A stretch of 64,000 bases of DNA. Origin: Enteractinococcus helveticum. Its GTDB lineage: Bacteria; Actinomycetota; Actinomycetes; Actinomycetales; Micrococcaceae. Position 1 is the stretch's first letter, and every line of letters begins with the position of its first letter. Both the position numbers and the translations under genes were made by a program. The DNA lies in contig NZ_LXEY01000020.1 in the NCBI RefSeq assembly GCF_001657475.1, forward strand, positions 1 through 64,000. Reading direction: 5' to 3'. The notes below the pieces were generated by a model. The model worked only from the letters and a program-made list of their open reading frames with translations. It was not told the origin of the DNA and ran no database searches. Shown piece after piece: positions 56,443 to 64,000 of this stretch.

Positions 56443-59400
56443 ATGCCTCCGAAACCACTGGGTGGCCGGGTGGGCGCGCTCAGCGCGGCGTGCCTGGTCG
56501 CACTGTCACCGTTTGCTATGTCTTCGGCAGCGGCTATGCCAATCCATCCCGCAACCACTGTCCAAGACGTTCAACAGCAGCAGCCTTCCGGGCTGGTCGT
56601 GACCGAAATCCTGCCGGACACCACCGGGTACGATCACTTCGAATACTTCGAAATTCACAACGCCTCGGACGCGCCAATCGATCTAGACGAAGCCGGCTAC
56701 AGCTTCGCGTACAGCTACGACGATTCCGCCGACCAGAGTCGTGATGTTGCGCTGAGCATCCATGAAGATGAAGAAACAGTGGTGCTGGCACCTGGCGAAA
56801 CCGTGGTGATGTGGCTGAGCTATGCCAACGCCACAGTAGATTCCTACGCCTACACGGTTGATGACTTCCGCGAATTTTATGGCATGGCCGATGACAACGA
56901 CGCGCGCATCGTGCGGATTGAAGGCCAAGCCGGTATGGCCAACGGTGGCGAGCGCGGTATTCGTGTGCTACAAAACGGTGAGGTGGACAGCTGGTCGTTC
57001 TACCCAGCGGGCTCGGCAAGCGTTCAGCAGGGTATCGAGTTCGGTCGCGCCATCACCGGCGACCAACCCTCCCGCGTGGTAATTGCCCAACAGGCAGCCC
57101 CAACCCCGGGCCAGGTACGCGAAGAACAACTCAGCCTGGAGCCGGTTGAGCCCCAAGAACCAGAAGACCCGGCTGACCCGTTTGCTGACCGCCTGCCACC
57201 AGCAACCGCTGCACAACTGCTACTGACCGAACTGGTCGTGGACTCCAGCAACGTTGGGGGATCCGACGGCTACGAGTTCATCGAGGTTGCCAACCCGACA
57301 GATACGCCAATCTCGATGGCCGACTACACGATCAACTACCTCTACCCAGACACCGGTAGCAACGCACTGTGGGCGGCAACGCCGTCCGACGTCGTCATTG
57401 AACCCGGCCAAACCCTGGTCTACTGGATCAAAAACGGTGCCAATAATGACCTCACCGCCGAGGATTTTAACGCGTTTTATGGCACGGAACTGGTCCTTGG
57501 CGAATCGCTGGCCGAAATTTATGCCGGTGGCATGGCAAACGGTAGCGCTCGCGGTATCCAGATTGAAACCAATACCGGGTTTGCCATCAACACCGGGTAT
57601 TACAACATGGACGGCGTCCGTGATGTACAGGTCGATCAGGGCCTGCACTTCGGCGTTGACGAGGGTGATCTGCACAACCAGCAGCTGTGGGGCAGCGCTG
57701 ATCCGACCCCGGGCGCCCTGCATTCCGCACAGACTCCTGAAGCGGCGGTGCAACTGACCGCCGACGAGACGGACCCGCAGGTTCAAGACAACACCGCCGA
57801 TACCATCGACCCGGATGCAGGTCTGGCCTTTACCGCCCGCATTACCGACGACGTCCAGGTCAAAACCGTGACCCTCAACCTGCAGTCCAATGCGGACGAG
57901 GCCGTCCAGCAGGTCGTCCTGCGTGCCGGTGCGGACGACACCTATACCTACGAAGTGCCCGAAGCAGATCTGACGGGCAAGCGCTGGTATGACTACTCGT
58001 TCACGGTGTCTGACGGCACCAATAACATCACCACCGACACCCAGCGTGTGACCGCCGACGGCGTCAGCGATGCTCCGGTGCGGCTCAACCTGGAAGATGA
58101 TCAGTGGGTTTCGGGCACCACCGCCGTCATTGGCGCCTCGGATTCGCTTGAGGATCAGGTGGAAGTTTCCATCGATGACCAAAGTGTCGACACGGAAGCC
58201 TCCCTGGAAGCAGAACCGGTCTTCGCGTTTGAAACCACACAGACTGACGCGTATTTCCGCAACGGCGTGCTGGCCGGTGACGACGTCCTGGAGATCTTCG
58301 ATAAGGGCACCTACCAGAACGTCGAAACCATTTCGACGTCGGTGCCGCTGGAATACATTACCGACGGCCGCGACGTCACCTTGTCGATTTATGCGGGCAC
58401 CAAAGCCGCCCCGGAAATTGATCCAGATGAAAATAATGACGACTTCCGCATTCGCAACCCACGCTTGATCCTGCCGGATGGCCGCACGCTGACACCGGCC
58501 GGGCTGGATGACCCACAAGCCTGGATGGACATGGGCGACAGCGCGGGCAAACTGGAATTCTACGACGCGCAATTCGACCTTCCCGATGATGCCTTTACCG
58601 GTGCCGCTCACCAGTGGGATACCACCGCCACCAACGACGGCGACCACACCGTGACCGCCTCGCTGGCCGACGGCGACGACAGCGTCACCCGCAACGTGAA
58701 GGTTGATAACACCGGACCACAAATCGAGATCACCGGCGTCGAAAATGAGCAACCGGCCCGCGGTGAATTCATTCTGGACGCCACGGCCGAAGATGCCGGA
58801 GCCGGTGTTGCCAACCTGGCTGCCACACTGGACGGCGAAGAAATCGAACTGCCGTATGCGACGTCTTCGGTTGAACTCGACGCTGGCGACCACACGTTTG
58901 AGGTCATCGCAACCGATGAGCTCGGCAACGAATCCACCCAAACGGTCACCTTCACCACCCCGGAAGAAAACCCGACCATCGGTGAACTGACACCAAGCGA
59001 TGACGCCACGGTTGAACCTGGCGATGTGGAACTGACCGCAGAAGTTGATGACCCCAGTGGCGACTCCGTGGATGCCACCTTCTACGGTGGACTGCGCCCA
59101 AGCCTGGACTCGGATGCGATCCGCGCCAGCTCCGGCACCGTCACCGATGCCGCAACCCTGGACCGCGCCACCGCCGAACCGCTGAGCGAAGACGACGTCA
59201 AAGCCATGACCACCCTGGACGGGCTGGACGCCGCTGTCGAATCGGACAGCAAATTCCCTTATCAGCTGTTTGAAGTCGACGTGCCCGCCGACGCCGTCGA
59301 CGGTTCCGAAGTCCGCCTAAACTGGCAAGGCAGTGCCGAAACCGATGCACAGGTCGCACTGTATGCACTGCCAAGTGATGGTAGCGGGTGGGAAGAAATT

Positions 59401-61086
59401 GATCGCCACGTGACCGGCCAATCCCAGGACGCGACCCGCGGTATTGCCGCCCGCGTGCACCAGGCGCTCGCAGAATCCACCGGTGCTGAGAACTTCAGCC
59501 TCAACGGCGTCATCGATGCCGACCAGTACGCCGAGGACGGCACCGTCACAGTGTTGGTCCAGCACTCCGATGGGTTTGCCGGTCAGGATTTCACCACGCG
59601 TGACTCCACGGTGCAGCCAGCTCATGCCGACGACGTTGCGCGTTCCGAATATGATTTCACCTTCGCCTGGGAATCCGACACCCAGTACTACAACGAAGAT
59701 TTCCCACACCACCAGACCGCCATTCACGACTACGTCCTGGCCGAACGCGAAAACAAGAACATCCAGTTCTTATTCCACACCGGCGACGTCATTGATGAAA
59801 AAGACAAGACCTACCAATGGGAAAACGCGGACCCAGAATATCAGCGCCTCGATGACGCCGGTCTGCCGTACTCCATTTTGGCCGGCAACCACGACGTGGT
59901 GCTCAACAGCCAGGTCGACTACACCACCTTCAGCCAGTATTTCGGCGCCGACCGTTACGCTGACACCCCTTGGTACGCGGGCACCTACGAGGACAACCGC
60001 GGTAGCTACCACCTATTCTCTGCCGGCGGGATCGACTTCATTGTCGTCGCGATGGGCTGGGATCCCGATGATGCCGAAATCGAGTGGATGAACCAGGTGC
60101 TGGCCGAGCACCCGGACCGCGTGGGCATTGTGAACCTGCACGAGTACATGTTGACCACCGGGGGATTGGGGCCGGTTCCGCAGCGCATCTTGGATGAGGT
60201 TATTGCCACCAACCCCAACGTCTCAATGGTCATGTCCGGGCACTACCATGACGCCTACACCCGGACCGATGATTTTGACGACGACGGCGATGGCCAAACC
60301 GACCGCACCGTCACCTCGATGCTATTCGACTACCAGGGCCTACCCGAAGGCGGCCAGGGCTTCTTGCGCCTATTGCACTTCGACAACGAAGGCCAACGGA
60401 TGATGGCGCGCACCTATTCGCCGTCGCTGGAGCAGTACAACTCGGATGATCCAACACTGCTGGTTGACGGCGACGACCCATATGCGGATCAGCAGTTCGA
60501 GATCTCGTATGAACAACTGGGCATCGAGTCGACTCAACGCCAACTGGCCACCGATGCATTTACCGCAGAGGTCCTGACCGATGCGCCAATTGGCACCGTC
60601 GAGGATATCGAGACCCCGGGCACCGCATCGATCGTGTGGGAAGACCGCGAAGCCGGGGAGCACTCGTGGTATGTCAGAGTCACCGATGACTTTGGTGGTT
60701 CCGTGGCATCACCCGTGATGACCTTCACCGCTGCAAGCACCAACGACGACAATACCGACGACGGCACCGGTGACGATGCGGACCCGACCGACGATGAGAA
60801 CTCATCCGGAAACGGTGACACCCCGGGTGATAATGGCGCGTCTGACGGTGGCAGCCAGCAGCCCGATGCCGATGATGCTTCGACGGACGGCACCGACCGC
60901 CTCGAGGACCCAACCACAGATGCTGCAGGTGGCACCGAGGATCAGGCCTCTGATGATCGATCCAGCGGAGATCTGGCCGATACCGGTGCTTCGGCTGCGC
61001 TGGGTTGGTTGATCGGCGGTGGCCTGTTGGCGCTGGCTGTCGGTTCAGCACTGGTCTGGCGCCGTCGGGCAGGTGGTCACCAGTAG
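56443..61086 (+). CDS. Cell-wall-anchored lamin-tail/metallophosphoesterase protein
   Basis: This 1547-aa secreted protein has a signal peptide (KPLGGRVGALSAACLVALSPFAMSSAAA). Two tandem lamin-tail domains follow (about 48-225 and 257-430; each ends near PTPG), then several Ig/beta-type domains (about 440-1065). A calcineurin-type metallophosphoesterase domain lies at about 1070-1345 (WESDTQYY, HTGDVIDEKD, LAGNHDVV, GHYHDAY). A long Asp/Gly/Thr-rich spacer precedes the C-terminal LADTGASAALGW-GGGLLALAVGSALVWRRR sorting signal, which is LAxTG-like and fits class E sortases. It may hydrolyse phosphoesters, nucleotides or lipids at the surface. ATG at 56443 is chosen over an adjacent TTG. Unusually large for a single gene here; ends with a strong terminator. 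Confidence 0.85.
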   Translation: MPPKPLGGRVGALSAACLVALSPFAMSSAAAMPIHPATTVQDVQQQQPSGLVVTEILPDTTGYDHFEYFEIHNASDAPIDLDEAGYSFAYSYDDSADQSRDVALSIHEDEETVVLAPGETVVMWLSYANATVDSYAYTVDDFREFYGMADDNDARIVRIEGQAGMANGGERGIRVLQNGEVDSWSFYPAGSASVQQGIEFGRAITGDQPSRVVIAQQAAPTPGQVREEQLSLEPVEPQEPEDPADPFADRLPPATAAQLLLTELVVDSSNVGGSDGYEFIEVANPTDTPISMADYTINYLYPDTGSNALWAATPSDVVIEPGQTLVYWIKNGANNDLTAEDFNAFYGTELVLGESLAEIYAGGMANGSARGIQIETNTGFAINTGYYNMDGVRDVQVDQGLHFGVDEGDLHNQQLWGSADPTPGALHSAQTPEAAVQLTADETDPQVQDNTADTIDPDAGLAFTARITDDVQVKTVTLNLQSNADEAVQQVVLRAGADDTYTYEVPEADLTGKRWYDYSFTVSDGTNNITTDTQRVTADGVSDAPVRLNLEDDQWVSGTTAVIGASDSLEDQVEVSIDDQSVDTEASLEAEPVFAFETTQTDAYFRNGVLAGDDVLEIFDKGTYQNVETISTSVPLEYITDGRDVTLSIYAGTKAAPEIDPDENNDDFRIRNPRLILPDGRTLTPAGLDDPQAWMDMGDSAGKLEFYDAQFDLPDDAFTGAAHQWDTTATNDGDHTVTASLADGDDSVTRNVKVDNTGPQIEITGVENEQPARGEFILDATAEDAGAGVANLAATLDGEEIELPYATSSVELDAGDHTFEVIATDELGNESTQTVTFTTPEENPTIGELTPSDDATVEPGDVELTAEVDDPSGDSVDATFYGGLRPSLDSDAIRASSGTVTDAATLDRATAEPLSEDDVKAMTTLDGLDAAVESDSKFPYQLFEVDVPADAVDGSEVRLNWQGSAETDAQVALYALPSDGSGWEEIDRHVTGQSQDATRGIAARVHQALAESTGAENFSLNGVIDADQYAEDGTVTVLVQHSDGFAGQDFTTRDSTVQPAHADDVARSEYDFTFAWESDTQYYNEDFPHHQTAIHDYVLAERENKNIQFLFHTGDVIDEKDKTYQWENADPEYQRLDDAGLPYSILAGNHDVVLNSQVDYTTFSQYFGADRYADTPWYAGTYEDNRGSYHLFSAGGIDFIVVAMGWDPDDAEIEWMNQVLAEHPDRVGIVNLHEYMLTTGGLGPVPQRILDEVIATNPNVSMVMSGHYHDAYTRTDDFDDDGDGQTDRTVTSMLFDYQGLPEGGQGFLRLLHFDNEGQRMMARTYSPSLEQYNSDDPTLLVDGDDPYADQQFEISYEQLGIESTQRQLATDAFTAEVLTDAPIGTVEDIETPGTASIVWEDREAGEHSWYVRVTDDFGGSVASPVMTFTAASTNDDNTDDGTGDDADPTDDENSSGNGDTPGDNGASDGGSQQPDADDASTDGTDRLEDPTTDAAGGTEDQASDDRSSGDLADTGASAALGWLIGGGLLALAVGSALVWRRRAGGHQ

Positions 61087-61104
61087 CCTAGCTGAGCCAT
61101 TCAG

Positions 61105-61156
61105 GACACCTACGGCCTGGTGGTACCCCTGGTGGGACCGCCAAGCCGTAGGTGTC
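61105..61156 (+). terminator. Terminator of the phosphoesterase gene
   Basis: GACACCTACGGC and GCCGTAGGTGTC form a 12-bp perfect stem with a further pairing inside the 28-base loop. It begins 18 bases past the stop. Confidence 0.88.
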
Positions 61157-61315
61157 TGTGGCAGGAAATTTGGGTGATCGGTGCGGAAAAATATCCCGCA
61201 GGCGGCTTAACTCCCGGCCAAAAAGGGCAAAAGATGCTGGCTCCGAAAACATCTGGGCTAGATTAGGGGGTGGAATTGTGGGGTGCCCTTACACCACAGG
61301 GCGCTTGAAACATGA

Positions 61316-63553
<2,238 letters not shown>

Positions 63554-63590
63554 GTTCTGCCCCTGAGGTTACATAAACCGCAGTCATAAC

Positions 63591-63640
63591 ACGACAGGCT
63601 CTGAGGATTCCTAAAGAATCCGCAGAGCCTGTCGTTTTTT
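63591..63640. terminator. Terminator after icd
   Basis: ACGACAGGCTCTG pairs with CAGAGCCTGTCGT around an inner GGATTC/GAATCC stem, followed by TTTTTT. It can also stop the minus-strand gene ending at 63674. Confidence 0.93.
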
Positions 63641-63673
63641 ATGTTGAAAGTCATGACGACACAGATCAGGGCA

Positions 63674-64000
63674 TTAACGCATGCGTGGTTCCTCGTATTG
63701 TTCCGGATCGTAATCTTCACGGGCACCGGCCTCACGCGAGGACTGTTCCAGCACCGTATAAGCTTCACGCGCTATCGCCGTCCACAAACGGATCGCCAGG
63801 TGTGGCTCGATTTTTTCGATGTGGGCAATGGTCTGAGCCGACAGAACTAAGACCTCGACGTCGTCGATGGCGCGAATGGTAGTTAGCTGCTGGCCCGTGT
63901 AGCTCAGCGCGAATTCACCAAAGGTAGAGCCGGGGGACAGATAGACGTGACGGTACCGGGAATCGCCGGGGCCTTCTGCTTCCAGTTCCACGCGGCCGGA
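63674..64000 (-). CDS. Cyclic-nucleotide-binding-domain protein, C-terminal part (runs off window)
   Basis: At least 108 codons are present, and the frame is open to the window edge. The visible protein has a cNMP-binding-domain pattern (GRVELE..., VYLSPGSTFGEFALSYTGQQLTTIRAIDDVEVLVL), with the phosphate-binding cassette region GEFAL, then two C-terminal helices (EKIEPHLAIRLWTAIAREAY...) and a tail of Glu/Arg/Tyr. The upstream part, which would identify the protein, is not in the window. It could be a Crp-type regulator, although the short tail after the cNMP fold lacks a helix-turn-helix, so a STAS/cNMP- or transporter-linked protein is more likely. Confidence 0.7.
   Translation of the reverse strand, partial: SGRVELEAEGPGDSRYRHVYLSPGSTFGEFALSYTGQQLTTIRAIDDVEVLVLSAQTIAHIEKIEPHLAIRLWTAIAREAYTVLEQSSREAGAREDYDPEQYEEPRMR

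Noticed and set aside
57220..58941. A 573-codon antisense frame inside the phosphoesterase gene
   Set aside because: No recognised domains, no start signal; explained by Asp/Val-rich codon composition of the sense gene.

Overview
The window looks like chromosomal DNA of an actinomycete, most likely order Micrococcales and perhaps a moderate-GC member of Micrococcaceae; the family-level guess is weak. The evidence is gene content: actinobacterial families (DUF3263, DUF3027, DUF6457, PerM/DUF6350, ThrE, IdeR/DtxR), a monocistronic groEL with a Gly/Met tail under CIRCE control, monomeric isocitrate dehydrogenase, a LAxTG-type (class E) sortase signal and frequent GTG/TTG starts. Most of the window is ordinary housekeeping chromosome, without prophage, CRISPR array or large island.

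Layout. 1-300: the 3' half of a 5S rRNA cut by the end of an IS1634-like element, then a strong rRNA terminator. 0.4-5.5 kb: an ElaA-type acetyltransferase, an ornithine-cyclodeaminase-family gene, an FAH hydrolase/dinucleotide-reductase pair and an anchored DsbA-like protein. 5.6-10.1 kb: tRNA-Thr, an Ala/Gly:Na+ symporter with a possible glycine riboswitch leader, an IclR regulator and a DmdA/GcvT-like enzyme. 10.2-16.8 kb: an AlbA_2 (Schlafen-type) protein, a membrane-anchored Ltp-repeat protein, ThrE, uracil-DNA glycosylase, DUF3263 and LytR_C proteins. 16.8-20.7 kb: CIRCE-groEL, its terminator and a full-length group IIC intron directly behind that terminator. 20.7-30.2 kb: an SDR, a DUF4031-HD protein, a lone WXG100 protein, a two-component system, a cold-shock protein with DUF3027, serC, ideR and an NlpC/P60 hydrolase. 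30.3-36.6 kb: an ABC exporter with a frameshifted methyltransferase, a cyanamide-hydratase-like HD protein divergent from a GlxA-type regulator, dps behind an IdeR-box-like site, and tRNA-Arg. 36.7-49.7 kb: pcrA, sucCD, glutathione peroxidase, a ferritin-VIT1 iron transporter, two DUF202 proteins, a PPOX-type protein, an IMPase-family phosphatase, an App1-like phosphatase, a thioesterase, a DedA protein and gdhA. 49.9-64 kb: perM-purN-purH, mgtE, an AraC/GyrI regulator, a very large wall-anchored lamin-tail/metallophosphoesterase, monomeric icd and a partial cNMP-binding protein.

Links. Iron handling recurs: ideR, dps with a candidate IdeR box, and the ferritin-VIT1 exporter. Central carbon and nitrogen metabolism is represented by sucCD, icd, gdhA, serC and purNH. 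Possible defence or accessory functions are the Ltp-repeat protein and the AlbA_2 protein. I do not see a convincing new multi-gene system. The best leads are the structured leaders (symporter, thrE), the paired palindromes before the dmdA-like gene, the intron at the groEL terminator, the frameshifted methyltransferase and the giant surface phosphoesterase.
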